From Microvelia longipes (lineage: Eukaryota > Arthropoda > Insecta > Hemiptera > Veliidae): a DNA stretch of 64,000 bases. Location: contig JACMZG010001863.1 in the NCBI GenBank assembly GCA_018340805.1, positions 24,925,610-24,989,609 of the forward strand, in the 5' to 3' direction. Below the pieces are notes generated by a model. The model searched no databases. It was not told where the DNA came from and was given only the letters and a program-made list of their open reading frames with translations. Numbering within the stretch: the first letter of the stretch is position 1; every line of letters begins with the position of its first letter. Shown piece after piece: positions 26,380 to 39,014 of the stretch. The position numbers and the translations under genes are program-made.

Positions 26380-29300
26380 CATGATAAATGTTTTAAATGT
26401 ATATAACGTTTGTGATTTCTAAAAATAACAATGCTTTTAGAATAGAGGTATTTTTGCTTGAAATTAATACACTACATTTAAATTACACATAAACTAACCC
26501 CCATAAACCAATTTCTATTATTTTTTTTAAAGAAAACCTCGCTTCTTCATTTATGTTATGTGATTAGGATAGTAATAAAAAAAGGTTGCTCCGTTCCTAA
26601 CAATCACGTCTATTTGTTCATGATAATAAAATTCGGTAAAAGGGCCATTCAAGACTCCCTTTTTTTTCTGTGAGTTTGTCCTGGTATTTCTCCCTTTTTA
26701 GTTCTTTTCCATTTTCCAAGTCAATACCTGAACAGTTATTACCTCCTTCGCCTGAGGCATTCTTGTAAAAAAAAAAATATATTTCGCCCCCTTGAATCTT
26801 TTTTAATTACATTTCAGGTAAAACACGTAAAAATCTGCAGCTTATTTACCTTGTGAGTTTTCATCCGTCACCACGGTTAGAAGCTAATTAAATCGAGAAT
26901 GATATCTAACGAAGCGAATATTTTGTAACTTGATTACATTTTGTATTTTTAATTAAAAAAGAGCTCGTGTCAAGTCGGGGCTTAGTTTATTATTATAGTC
27001 TCATAACCTGTCATATTTCAAGGCAAACTTTAATACCCTCTGAGTTTTCCTAGAACTTTTCGTATAATCTTTAGAACTATCGTTTAGTAAAGGCCCATGA
27101 GATTGCATACTGTATGTCCAAGATAACCTTTACGGCAAATATGTATGCCACTGTACAAGAAAATGGTAACATTTTACGTAGATCTAACAAGTATTTATAT
27201 TATAATGCATGTCGAGCTTAAAACAAAAAAGTATAAAAAAATATATATATAACCAAGAGGGACTTATAAAATCTATTAGAAGGCATAGTAGAAGGACCGA
27301 ATTGTAGAGAATAGTTTTGGCTAAGATTTTGTTTTGGCTAAATTTTTCTTGCGGGAAAAATTTTACCAAAGAAAAAGAGGAAACGCATTTACGCACGAAG
27401 ACAGCGGTCTGTCAACAGTGTTGACTCAGGGTCTGCCTCATATATCAACTAAAACTCACTCCGCGAAACCCCTTGAACCCAGCCTGGAACCGTTATTCAC
27501 GTTACTTCAGGCTAGGCTAAGACTGAATAATTAGAATATAGGACGAAGTCCACTGCTAACTTTGTATGATTTTAAAACTATACCCATAACCTGAGATGAA
27601 TAAAGGAGCGCTGTTAAATATATATGTCGTAATTAATTACTTAATTGGACAAATTTACTTTAATTTAATGAATCAGAATCATACGAGCTATGTTAGATCT
27701 AAGACTGTTTGAGTGTTATATTGTAGATATTCCTTTACAATATTATTAGGAGAACTTTGTTCTACTTAACGAAATTGTGGGGTAAAAAATTAAACTTAGT
27801 CAAGTTCAACTAGGGCATTTATTTACTTTTAATCCGCTGCCATGGACCTTTGGCTTTTAACTTTTAAGTTTCAAACCATAAGACCTTTGGCCTTTAAACA
27901 CCTATGCGGCGTCGCCCAAAAATGTTTAGCCCTCCTGATTTGTTCTTACCAGTTGTCGGACTTATGTATGTGTCTTTTTTACCATCCTACCTTTCATTAT
28001 GTTCATACTACTGAGATGAAACTTCTTACTTTCTTTTGAACTTCATTAAAACTAACTTAAGTTCGCAGGTACAATGGACCCACATACGAGTCTAAGTACC
28101 TAGGAAATTATTTCCTCCGGAATTTAATTTAAAAAAAAAACTAACTTAAGTTCGACTTATTGTTTTGATTAATTAATAAAAATTAAATATAATAGTACAG
28201 TATTAATAGAATTTTAAAGGTCTTCTTCTTTTCCCACATTTTTTTTCAATCTTTTTAAACTAAAAAATAGAATCCTATGTTAGGCTTTATTCTATAATGT
28301 TATGTGATAGGCTGAGAAGAAACGCTCTGTATTCTTTATCATGCGTTTCAAATCGCAAGCTAAATCGCTTCGGCTTTCTGAATACTCTTATCAAAGGTTT
28401 TTAGGTATTCTCTTTTCACTTCCTTGTTTTCAAGGTTTACAAGAAAAAAGGTAAAAGAATTTTTTCATGTTGCTTCTTTCTTTTTGACCTGAATTGAATA
28501 TATTTAAATATGTGTTGAGAAAATTCCTCTAAGTAATTGGTTGTTTTCGAATTTGAAATTAGATGTAATTACGGCCAGGTATTCTATATGTGTAATTACC
28601 TTAAAGAGGTTATATTTACAGCAAGTTGAAAAAAATCAACTCCCGCCAATGCTTTTGGCTAGATAAGGATATCCCTGAACAAGTTTCGGCATAACGCCAT
28701 CATTCTCTTAGCATCATTCCCTTAACTTATATAAACTATAATATTACTAACTGATATAGGACAAAAACCATGTGACCACGAAGCGGTATCGAAGGTCTGC
28801 AATTGTGTATCTATGAATTTAGGTTTTTAGTTATAAATAAAACGTTTAAGAACATTCAGGAGTGGCTTAGTTGCACCTGTGATAGTAAGGAGCAAATGAA
28901 TATAATTACATTGTACTGTAAAACTGATTAAAATGAGTTGGTATACTGTTCATGTTTCTGTGGGTTAAACTGTTAGAGAATCAGATTCTAATTCCTAATA
29001 GCGCTAAAACAAATAAAGTACATAATCTATTATCAACACTATGCTCACAACTATCAACACATAGCACTGTCATCTATCTCAGAATTGACAAGTGTAGCAT
29101 GACGCGCCGTACTTGCTAAGTGATTATTACCTCTTCTCTTTGTTACTTTAACTACTAAAATTGTATAAGCTCTTTTATCATTTGAATTAATTGATTCTAT
29201 TTTAACTGGATATTGTGGAATTAAACTCTTAAGACATTACTGTTTTAACAGATTTCAATATCGCTTATCTCTGGTTTACGAATGCTTCAAATTATGTTCG

Positions 29301-30429
29301 ACTTTAATTTTTATTATTTTTAAACAAACTTTCAAATAATCATATATTGTTCAGTTTTTATAAAATCATCCCTTATTTTTATTTTATTTATTTTAACCAG
29401 TTTTTTATTTTTTCAAAGGTTTTATATTTTGGTATCTGTATCACACCTTCTACTATATCTGTTGTTTTATTTATCTGCAAGATGTTCCAATTTACAAAAA
29501 AAACTAAAAAAAAATCTTATTCCATTGGCTTCTTCAATACCTATAATTTATAGACCATCAATTTTCATTCGTTTTCTTGATATATCTCGTATTTTGTCGG
29601 GTGTTCTAGTTTTCATACCCAGAGGAATAAACTAAAAAAAAATCTCGCTTTTATAAATCGAAAAAAAGTTTATCGACTATTGTTCGAGATAAAACCGATT
29701 CTCACTCAATTTTTAACAAAAAATATTTTCAGACTTCAGTAAGCACAATTTTGATTTCCATCTTGATTTTTTACTCATAACCCTAAAGGTAAAGTTGTGC
29801 TTCGTATTTGAGTTATTCTAAAATAAATTAATCAAACTTTCTGTCCATTTCTCACACTTATTCATGCATTATTTCATTTTTTGATCTATTAAATTGATAA
29901 CGCTTTTGTAGAAGAAGTATAATTCTGCTTTTTATTTAAGTGAATACTGCGTTTCTTATGAATAACTCTATTTAGTATCTTGTGTAATTTTAAAATGATT
30001 CGAATGTTATTATTTATATTATTCGATAATGTAGAATTTTGAAATACTGCAACCATAAATTAAGGTTATTGCTTTATTGCAGTGATTGTTATTTTGTAAA
30101 TCTTGTGCTGCTCAACACTTTCCATCGTTACTATTCTCTTTCCTTCTGAAAATACACTAATAAAAAATAATAGAATGTTTACTACTATTATTAATGTATT
30201 TTTAAATTTATATTTGATCTCTGTGGAATTTTGTCGTAAAGCAGGTGATATTGCAAAAATAAAATTGTAAAACACCTGTGATCATTATTGTTCTGCTGAA
30301 GAAAGCTTTTGCTTTTATTTCATTTTCTCACGAGGGTTGCTGTTTTATCTTAATGGCCACCCATATAATCATTATTGTAAAATTTATAAATTATTCTACT
30401 TTTTATTTTGTAAAATAGTTAATTATTTG

Positions 30430-30514
<85 letters not shown>

Positions 30515-30529
30515 TTATTTATTTATTAT
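30430..30529. repeat. (TA)n then (TTTA)n tract
   Basis: Nearly uninterrupted TA ending in tttatttattta units. Confidence 0.95.
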
Positions 30530-31450
30530 TAATCAAGTTCTATTTGCTAGGTTATATTTTCCGTTTGGCTATAAGTACGTAATATATGTGTTGGGTTATA
30601 GTTTATGTTTTATACGTTTCCTATACTCAATGGCTATATATGATAAATATAATTTATCTTTTTCAGTGTTTTAAAATTATTATTTTAGTTTTTGGTAAAA
30701 ATGATATGGAGGAGGATTATATATTTAAATGTATAATATGATCATAAAGTTGTGAATCATGCCAGCGTGAATATTACAGGCTTTACGCGTGGAGTGGAAA
30801 CTTGATATTACTTTGTCTTTTATATCCCTTCTTCACTGGTAATATTTTTCTTTTAATAACAATTTCCATGCTATCAGCTTTTCTTTATTTTGTCCTTAAG
30901 AAAACTGAAATCTGAATATTATTATCTTAGTAAAGTGTCATATAAACTCTATTATTCATAAGTCTAATAAATTATGTAAGAGTTTTTATCATTTATAATT
31001 TTGATAAATACAATTTCAACATGATTAATTATTATATTAATACAAGATCAAAAATTACTATAATAATGTAGACTTATGCTAATTAATAATAATGAAGTAA
31101 TTAATTAAAGAATCTATTTTTCTTAATGTAGTCGAGATAATATAAAGTGAAAAAAAACTTAATGTGTTCTAAAATCATTTTTGATTTTCCTCATTTATGC
31201 CGTAGGTAAGTAGGAAAAGTATAGTGAATATGATCGACTCTTTCAATCATATTTAATGTCTATCTGATATTTTAATTATTATATCCAGTTTATGGTTAGA
31301 CTTCAACATAATCTCTTATTATTCTAAGTTATAATAAAAAGTATAATATAAAATACTATGCTAACCCTAATACTTAGTAACGATAATTGTTGTTGTTTCA
31401 ATACAAATTCGATACAAAGTGTCAAAAAAAAATAATAAAAAAAAAAAAAG

Positions 31451-31678
31451 TAAGAGCATGGCGAATCTAATGTGATGAGGAAAAGTTCCGTGGTATCCTC
31501 CCGTTCCCCTTTTTAGCGATTTTCCTTTGAAAATTCGCCTAATGGGATAGGCGTATGGCGGAATTCGAACCACGGACCACGACACAAATTTGTTTCCAGA
31601 GGTCCCTAATGACGAAAAAATACTTTTTGCGAAACTTATATATATATATAATAATATATTATATATATATATATATAT

Positions 31679-31736
<58 letters not shown>

Positions 31737-32109
31737 TATATATATAATATATATATATATATATATTATATAATATATATATATAATATACATATTTATG
31801 TATATTTTAATATAGATAATTATTGTGTTACAGAACACCAATTTATCAGTGAGTCGTACACGAATAGACTTATTAGAAACCAGTGGTATCCCGTTCCTTT
31901 TTAGCGAATTTCCTTTGAAAATTCGCCTAATGGGATAGGTGTCATGGCGGATTCGAACCACGGACCACGACACAAATCTGTTTCAAAGGTCCCTAAGACG
32001 AAAAAATACTTTTTGCGAAACTTTATATATATATATGTATAAATCGCTAAAAAGGGGAACGGGATACACGGAACTTTTCCTCATCACATTAGATTAGCCA
32101 TGCTCTTAC
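31451..32109. mobile_element. compound element with ~70-bp inverted ends and internal TA tracts
   Basis: The left end 31451-31524 (taagagcatggcgaatcta ...) is the near-complement of 32041-32109 (... agattagccatgctctta). Inside, a block containing aaattcgcctaatgggatag, attcgaaccacggaccacg and aatactttttgcgaaactt occurs twice in direct orientation (31520-31640 and 31905-32022), each followed by a TA tract. On the - strand cgtggttcgaat resembles a tRNA box B, so part of it may be SINE-derived. The segment 31831-31880 recurs in reverse at 50396-50455. Confidence 0.65.
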
Positions 32110-33119
32110 TGTTTATTTTTATTATTATTTATTTATTAACTTCACTAGGAAACGTAGAAAAGTATATCGAGTAGGGTGAGTCGTGTAAGACTGACTCATC
32201 CTACTAGATTCACCAAGCTGTTACCATCTCAAAAGAAAATAGTTTTTCTGTATCTATATCTTTCATCTCTATCTTTATGTCACTGATGATGGCCTTTGTT
32301 AGGTTGAAAGCGCTTGCCAAGACTATTTTTTATGAAGATACTCTGTTTTTCGTTTCATATAATGAAAAACTCTACTTGTGCTCTATCACATTTATGAACT
32401 TTTCTATTTATTTTAAAATTCTTGATTTTTAAATGTTCTTGAAATAAACGTTTTCAATGTATCAACTATCTTTTATTCGATATTCATTGCAATATATGCT
32501 GACTTGATATAGCATATCAAATAAAAAAAAAAATAATAAAAAAAATAAGTATTAATTCCTAAGTTAATATTAGGAACTAATTATTAACCAATTCTTAATT
32601 TATTATTTGGTTTGGGTTGTTAGTTAGGGGGTTAATTTCTAATTTATTCCTAAGTTTCACCTGGTCAATAATTTGTCTTCAAATGACATATGCAATCAAT
32701 CTTTTCAACTAATTATACGACAGCAGTAATATTATTTTGCAGTATGCCAAAAGTATTGTTTTTGTAAAAATATTAAAGTAAGAGAAATATATGTTTTTTC
32801 ATTGAAAAACTTTTCTAGTTTTTAAGCAAGGTGGTGGAAAGATAAATATTTATACGATACAGGTTGGCTGCATCACGAAATAGTAATAAAGATAATAACA
32901 TTACTGCTCGTATGTAATGTTTCATGTATTCCTATAATGTATATGAATTAAGTTTAAAATGTAATATTGTCTTTAAATTATCTCGTGTTGGATTCATTAT
33001 TATGATACATGTTTATATTCTTCCTTTAAACTTATGCTTCTTTGAAATTAAACTCGTCACTAGATCATAATAGTTATTTTATTTATTTTTCATAGTACCT
33101 ATGAATTTATTGTTTATTT

Positions 33120-33600
33120 ATGAGTTCTCTACTTTTTTCCTCATTTATACTGTAGGTATAACCGCCTCCGTGGCAGAGGTCGTTTGAGCGTTAGTCTTTG
33201 CACTAAGACCTTTGACACCACGGAGTTCTGGGGTTCGCATCCCAGGTTTGCGATTTTTATATTTTATCTCCTCTCATCTCAGTTTATATAAAATTATTGT
33301 TTGGATTAATTATCTCCAACTTTAGAATACACTTTGAGCGTAACGGTTGCTACTACCATTCGAGGTGGTTCCCGCAGGGTTATCCCTGATGAGACGCAAG
33401 GCTCTAAACTAATTAATTAATTAATACTGTAGGTATGTAAGAAAAGTATTTTGTTTATTCTTAAGAACCGAAACCGGGAAGTCCACCTGAATTATCAGTT
33501 ATAGCTTCGCTAACGAAGTAGCCCCTATAGCCACCAACTTGGCGTTATGGCCCGAAGTTTAAAACTTGTCTCAATCCGTTTCAGAGGTTTCTCATCATAT
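33120..33600 (+). repeat. 5S-repeat family 5' part, split by a SINE
   Basis: The family start (tttcctcatttatactgtagg) runs to 33159, is interrupted by the SINE, and resumes at 33424 with the duplicated target then gtaagaaaagtattttgtt and ccgaaaccgggaagtccacc. Sequence after about 33500 (tatagccaccaacttggcg) resembles the middle of the family only weakly. Confidence 0.6.
33147..33436 (+). mobile_element. tRNA-derived SINE with 13-bp target-site duplication
   Basis: The flanking direct repeats atactgtaggtat at 33147-33159 and 33424-33436 are identical. Between them lies a tRNA-like head (gcctccgtggcagaggtcg, box-B-like ggggttcgcatccc near 33231), a body ending gaggtggttcccgcagggt, and an (AATT)n tail (33409-33423). 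A second copy with the same head and body is at 51956-52175. The tRNA-like part is followed by unrelated body sequence and cannot be a functional tRNA gene. SINEs are transcribed by pol III and mobilised by a partner LINE. Confidence 0.9.
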
Positions 33601-34842
33601 AAAAGTTAATACCTTTATATTTATAACCTGAGAACTAGCTCTTTTACTACTTGTTACACAATAGTAACAAGTACGAATTTTTTTTTCCGATTTTTTCAGC
33701 GTCAATGAGCTAAAAAAAATAAAAATTAGCATAAACTAAGGTTAATCGAGTGCAAATTGTGCTGAGCAGTGTCGATTTTAGAAATTTCGATCATAGTTTT
33801 AGTAACATAATATAAATATTGATAGAATAAATTATTCCTATTGCCCTTCCGGAAAAATTGAGTAATAAGTAGTTATGCTATGCTTAGGTTTAAAGCATTA
33901 ATTGAAAACTTAAGAGCAATTTTAAGTACGAAACTCCCATTGCAAAGAATACTAGCCCGGCTTGCGGTCTCCACGCTAGAGCTTGACCTTATAGAAAATA
34001 ATAATTTCTGTAGAAATTTACTTATTATAAAGACACCAACTAAAATAATATGTAATGCACTATACATCCTTTATAAATAATTAGGAAAATTTAATATTAT
34101 ATAATTTAATATAATAATAATGATATTTTGTAATATCATATTTTATAAATAATGATATTTTATCATTGTGATTTTGAAAATATTAGGTAAAAAGTTTTTT
34201 TTATTTACTACAAAATCAGAATCAGTGGAACCCGAGTTGTATTTAAAAAGTTAATTTATGAGACTGTATTATTTATCCCCAACGGAATATTTACCTACAT
34301 TTAGTTTAATTTAACTCTCAGCTATATTTATTACAATCCAGTGGGTAACTTTGTTTCCTGCAAAAACTTTTTCGTATAATTAAATGAATCTGGTTTTTAA
34401 AATTATAACTTTTATTAAATATAATAATCTAATAAAGCTTTATTATAAAATATAATTTATATTTGAAGTGTAAAAATTTGACGCAGGTTATATAGTATGA
34501 GCAATATTTTATTTATATTTCGTTGAAACTTTACTTGTAATATTTTTATTTTTTGTTTTATATTTTTTTTCTTACTTAAATTTGATTCTAGTTTCTAGTA
34601 AAAATTAAAATTACCCAATTGAAAGTTTAATTTTTTATTTTTATATTCCTTTTATTTAGTATTTTTTTAATTGTGTATGTTTAAATTAGGTATGTTAAAA
34701 AAAATCGTATAAATAAACTTACGTTATAAAATATAAATCTTAGTTTCGTTATTTCTCATAATTCTTTAATGTGTTGTATTTTCCTAATGTAAGCATTAGG
34801 AATTATGAAAATAATTATTTTCATATTTTCTGATTTTGTTCA

Positions 34843-35895
34843 TGCCGAAAAAACCGTAATCGCCAACCCTTAAAAATAAAACCCTCTAGATTGGCTTATT
34901 TTACCTCCCTCATGAAGGATCTAGTGATCTGCCATTTCAGATCGGAGACATAGGGATCAGTTTTTGTCCTATAGCAGTGTTCCTATTTGTTTTTTCAAAA
35001 AAGTTAAAGGGATCTTATTAAATTTATGAAAAATCAATTTTTTTACCATTGAAATTGGTTCGATAGAACCACATATAAATGTTTAAATATTACCTAAATT
35101 ACAAAAATTACTAATTTACATCCGAAAACACACAAAACTCTTAACGTGTGTAAGACAGGCAGACTTAAAAATTAAGCATAATCTATAAAACTACAAGAAT
35201 ACCCTGGCTGTCTAAACATTCCTAAGTCTGTATAAATCTCTATTTTTATACAGATTTAGAAATTCAGCAAAATTAATTAATATTTATTCCTATCAAAATT
35301 GTTATTAAAATCTACCATCATTTATTTGCAAAGTAATACTATGAGATACATCGAATGCAGGATACATAAAAGTTTTATTTAGAATCAATATCATAGATAT
35401 TTTAGTATGAATTATGTTCAAGCTATCTGTTATTAGAGGGGTAGTGTTATCGCTAGAGTGTCCTGTTATATATCGGCTTGGCAATACCAAAGCAATATGG
35501 CATTTAAAATCCCTCGGTGCTTCAAACCCCTTTGGAAACAAAACAATGAAAACCAAGCCATTTGGAGTCTATTTGTCAGGTTATACCTATGGATTAATAA
35601 ATGAAGTAAATCTTTCTATATTCTAAATCATTTTCATATCGATTAAAAACGATGTAATTAAAACAACATTTAGCCGAATAAATAAGATTTGGAATGGCCA
35701 ACTCAAAGTATTAAAAATTTTAAATTTAAAAATGATAGAAATGTAAACGATTACTTTGGCTAAAGTTGTGATTTTAGATGAAGGTCTAACCTAAATTTGT
35801 GTTGACTAAGAATAGTAATTATCCAGAAAAAGTGTATTCTGTGCTAGGCATGGAAAAAACTGTCGCCAACTCTCTCCCTATTACAAACACTATAA

Positions 35896-35943
<48 letters not shown>

Positions 35944-36102
35944 ATAAGCCTTTATTAGAACTGAATACAAATTTAAAACATACACACAATTTATAAATTA
36001 ATTCGTTTTAAACAGTTTTTATTCGGCTATAGCCGAGGCTCCCCTTTTTAAGGGGGTAGAGTTACTTACAAACTTATATATATATATATTATATATATAT
36101 AT

Positions 36103-36144
<42 letters not shown>

Positions 36145-36441
36145 ATATATTTTATATCTACTATTGGATTACTCAAAAGAGCAGTTATTTATGTTTTAAA
36201 ATATTTAGTTTAGTGGAAAGACTATTTATTTACCTACTATTTATATCTGTGGATCTATTGAACCAATTTTAATTATTAAAGTATTGATTTTTTTTAAAAA
36301 AGAACTCTTAACTTTTTGATAAAACCAAGATCACTGCTATAGGACAAAAACTGACTAGTTCACTAGATCCTTTATCAGGGAACCAAAATAAGTCAATCTA
36401 CAGGGTTACATTTTTGAGGCTCCACGTTCACAATTTTTCGG
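34843..36441. mobile_element. ~1.6-kb DNA element with ~250-bp terminal inverted repeats
   Basis: 34843-35095 and 36235-36441 are imperfect reverse complements along their length. Matching blocks are gccgaaaaa, tagattggcttatttt/tagattgacttatttt, ggatctagtga, cagtttttgtcctatagca and aaattggttc. The interior holds small open frames (for example 35414-35626, beginning MFKLSVIRGVVLSLE) in which I recognise no transposase, plus two TA tracts (35891-35936 and 36075-36150). Probably a non-autonomous or decayed cut-and-paste element. No target duplication was identified. Confidence 0.7.
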
Positions 36442-36935
36442 CCTGACTATTAGTGGCTGCAATATTTTCCTTAAACCCATAGAGATATAAATTAGCCTAA
36501 ATATTTCAAAACGATTAGTTCATTAAAAAACATTTACTTAGCTAAACGAGAGTCAAAATTTGACTTTAAAAAGAACAAGTAGAACTGATTACGGGAAAAT
36601 ATAACCTAGAAAGTTTGTTTTTTATGTATCATTTCTAAAGTTTAGGGTCCGCTCCCAGACTGGGACTCCTAAAAGTTTTTTTTTTAATTCTTCCGTAGAG
36701 ACAGAGCCGACTGAAAAATTAATCCCCTTCAACTTTTCGCACTTTTTAATGAACAAAAAAAAGGTTTTATATCTTTTGATACTACCGAGTTTTGCAAAGA
36801 ATAAACTTGTTGACACAATATAATTGTGCGAGAGACACCAAGGAAATGTAACAAGCAAAGTGCAATGCTACATCTGGGAACTGTTCCATCATTCGACATT
36901 CGTCATACTTGATGGCTCGACATAATGTCATGTCC

Positions 36936-36978
36936 ACTCTGTTTCGTTACGTCTAACTCATCAGGGCGCCGACAGAGC
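36936..36978 (-). ncRNA. hammerhead self-cleaving ribozyme, arm 1 copy 1
   Basis: Read on the - strand in order: GCTCTG-TC (stem III 5' strand and GTC cleavage triplet), GGCGCC (helix I), CTGATGA, GTTA-GACG-TAAC (stem II with 4-nt loop), GAAA, CAGAGT (stem III 3' strand). All invariant core positions are present. Stem III is five Watson-Crick pairs plus a G-U. GGCGCC between the cleavage site and CTGATGA is too short to fold alone, so helix I should form between two copies. Self-cleavage is inferred from the known hammerhead fold. Confidence 0.88.
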
Positions 36979-37249
36979 CTGAACTCACTCTGACCTTCAA
37001 TTAATTCCGAAGAATATAATATGAAGTACTTACCAGAGACGAGCGGTGCTCTCTTACCGCTATCATGCATAGCAAGCAAAACATATATCATTTTGATACT
37101 ACGAGTTTTGCAAAACATGAATAGTTGACACAATATAATTGTGCGAGAGACACCAAGGAAATGTAACAAGCAAAGTGCAATGCTACATCTGGGAACTTTC
37201 CATCATTCGACATTCGTCATACTTGATGGCTCGACATAATGTCATGTCC

Positions 37250-37293
37250 ACTCTGTTTTCGTTACGTCTAACTCATCAGGGCGCCGACAGAGC
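37250..37293 (-). ncRNA. hammerhead ribozyme, arm 1 copy 2 (extra A in GAAA)
   Basis: Same structure as copy 1, but the core reads GAAAAC because of one extra T on the + strand (37256-37259). If real, this would disturb the core-stem III junction. It may be a homopolymer read error. Confidence 0.8.
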
Positions 37294-37567
37294 CTGAACT
37301 CACTCTGACCTTCAATTAATTCCGAAGAATATAATATGAAGTACTTACCAGAGACGAGCGGTGCTCTCTTACCGCTATCATGCATAGCAAGCAAAACATA
37401 TATCATTTTGATACTACCGAGTTTTTGCAAAACATGAATAGTTGACACAATATAATTGTGCGAGAGAACCAAGGAAATGTAACAAGCAAAGTGCAATGCT
37501 ACATCTGGGAACTGTTCCATCATTCGACATTCGTCATACTTGATGGCTCGACATAATGTCATGTCCC

Positions 37568-37610
37568 ACTCTGTTTCGTTACGTCTAACTCATCAGGGCG
37601 CCGACAGAGC
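37568..37610 (-). ncRNA. hammerhead ribozyme, arm 1 copy 3
   Basis: All core and stem nucleotides identical to copy 1, 43 nt. Confidence 0.88.
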
Positions 37611-37885
37611 CTGAACTCACTCTGACCTTCAATTAATTCCGAAGAATATAATATGAAGTACTTACCAGAGACGAGCGGTGCTCTCTTACCGCTATCATGC
37701 ATAGCAAGCAAAACATATATCATTTTTGATACTACCGAGTTTTTGCAAAACATGAATAGTTGACACAATATAATGTGCGAGAGACACCAAGGAAATGTAA
37801 CAAGCAAAGTGCAATGCTACATCTGGGAACTGTTCCATCATTCGACATTCGTCATACTTGATGGCTCGACATAATGTCATGTCCC

Positions 37886-37928
37886 ACTCTGTTTCGTTAC
37901 GTCTAACTCATCAGGGCGCCGACAGAGC
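37886..37928 (-). ncRNA. hammerhead ribozyme, arm 1 copy 4
   Basis: All core and stem nucleotides identical to copy 1, 43 nt. Confidence 0.88.
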
Positions 37929-38343
37929 CTGAACTCACTCTGACCTTCAATTAATTCCGAAGAAAATATAATATGAAGTACTTACCAGAGACGAGCGGTG
38001 CTCTCTTACCGCTATCATGCATAGCAAGCAAACATATAATCATTTTGATACTACCGAGTTTGCAAAACATGAATAGTTGACACAATTAATTGTGCGAGAG
38101 ACACCAAGGATGTAACAAGCAAAGTGCAATGCTACATCTAGGAACTGTTCCATCATTCGACATTCGTCATACTTGATGGCACAATTATATTGTGTCAACT
38201 ATTCATGTTTGCAAAACTCGGTAGTACAAATGATATATGTTTTGCTTGCTATGCATGATAGCGGTAAGAGAGCACCGCTCGTCTCTGGTAAGTACTCATA
38301 TTATATTCTTCGGAATTAATTGAAGGTCAGAGTGAGTTCAGGC

Positions 38344-38385
38344 CTCTGTCGGCGCCCTGATGAGTTAGACGTAACGAAACAGAGT
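38344..38385 (+). ncRNA. hammerhead ribozyme, arm 2 copy 1
   Basis: CTCTGTC at 38344-38350, GGCGCC, CTGATGA, stem II, GAAA at 38376-38379, CAGAGT. The core is intact. One extra C lies just 5' of stem III. Confidence 0.88.
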
Positions 38386-38654
38386 GGGACATGACATTAT
38401 GTCGAGCCATCAAGTATGACGAATGTCGAATGATGGAACAGTTCCCAGATGTAGCATTGCACTTTGCTTGTTACATTTCCTTGGTGTCTCTCGCACAATT
38501 ATATTGTGTCAACTATTCATGTTTTGCAAAACTCGTAGTATCAAAATGATATATGTTTGCTTGCTAGCATGATAGCGGTAAGAGAGCACCGCTCGTCTCT
38601 GTAGTACTTCATATTATATTCTTCGGAATTAATTGAAGGTCAGAGTGAGTTCAG

Positions 38655-38696
38655 GCTCTGTCGCGCCCTGATGAGTTAGACGTAACGAAACAGAGT
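38655..38696 (+). ncRNA. hammerhead ribozyme, arm 2 copy 2 (helix I shortened)
   Basis: Core intact, but helix I reads GCGCC instead of GGCGCC (one G missing at about 38663), so pairing with another copy would be weaker or shifted. Confidence 0.82.
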
Positions 38697-38971
38697 GGGA
38701 CATGACATTATGTCGAGCCATCAAGTATGACGAATGTCGAATGATGGAACAGTTTCCCAGATGTAGCATTGCACTTTGCTTGTACATTCCTTGGTGTCTC
38801 TCGCACAATTATATTGTGTCAACTATTCATGTTTTGCAAAACTCGGTAGTATCAAAATGATATATGTTTTTTTGCTTCTATGCATGATAAGCGGTAAGAG
38901 AGCACCGCTCGTCTCTGGTAAGTACTTCATATTATATCCTTCGAATTAATTGAAGGTCAGAGTGAGTTCAG

Positions 38972-39014
38972 GCTCTGTCGGCGCCCTGATGAGTTAGACG
39001 TAACGAAACAGAGT
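38972..39014 (+). ncRNA. hammerhead ribozyme, arm 2 copy 3
   Basis: All core, helix I, stem II and stem III nucleotides identical to the consensus, 43 nt. Confidence 0.88.

Larger units (their letters stand above)
36772..38180 (-). repeat. hammerhead satellite array, arm 1 (ribozymes on - strand)
   Basis: Tandem ~315-317-bp units, with the landmark gtgcgagag at 36826, 37141, 37458, 37775 and 38092. A partial unit leads in from about 36772, and the last unit is cut at 38180. Units are nearly identical, differing mostly by 1-2 bp indels. Each of the four complete units contains a hammerhead ribozyme on the - strand. Other landmarks are gtcgagcc-type sequence, a self-complementary cacaatataattgtg (partly lost in some units), and tacttaccagagacgagcgg. 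The open frames of 60-106 codons in this arm repeat with the unit and are not genes. Confidence 0.95.

Noticed and set aside
33164..33245. Possible tRNA gene (box-B-like ggggttcgcatccc)
   Set aside because: No acceptor-stem pairing or anticodon arm that I can fold. It is repeated at 51956 with the same non-tRNA body and flanked by a target duplication, so it is a SINE head.
35414..35626. 70-codon frame inside the 1.6-kb TIR element as a possible transposase
   Set aside because: No DDE or DNA-binding motif visible, too short, and overlapped by an equally long frame on the other strand (35305-35556).
36622..37880. Five reverse-strand open frames of 61-106 codons with near-identical sequence
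   Set aside because: They repeat with the 317-bp satellite unit, differ by frameshifts between copies and overlap the ribozymes. They are by-products of the tandem repeat, not genes.
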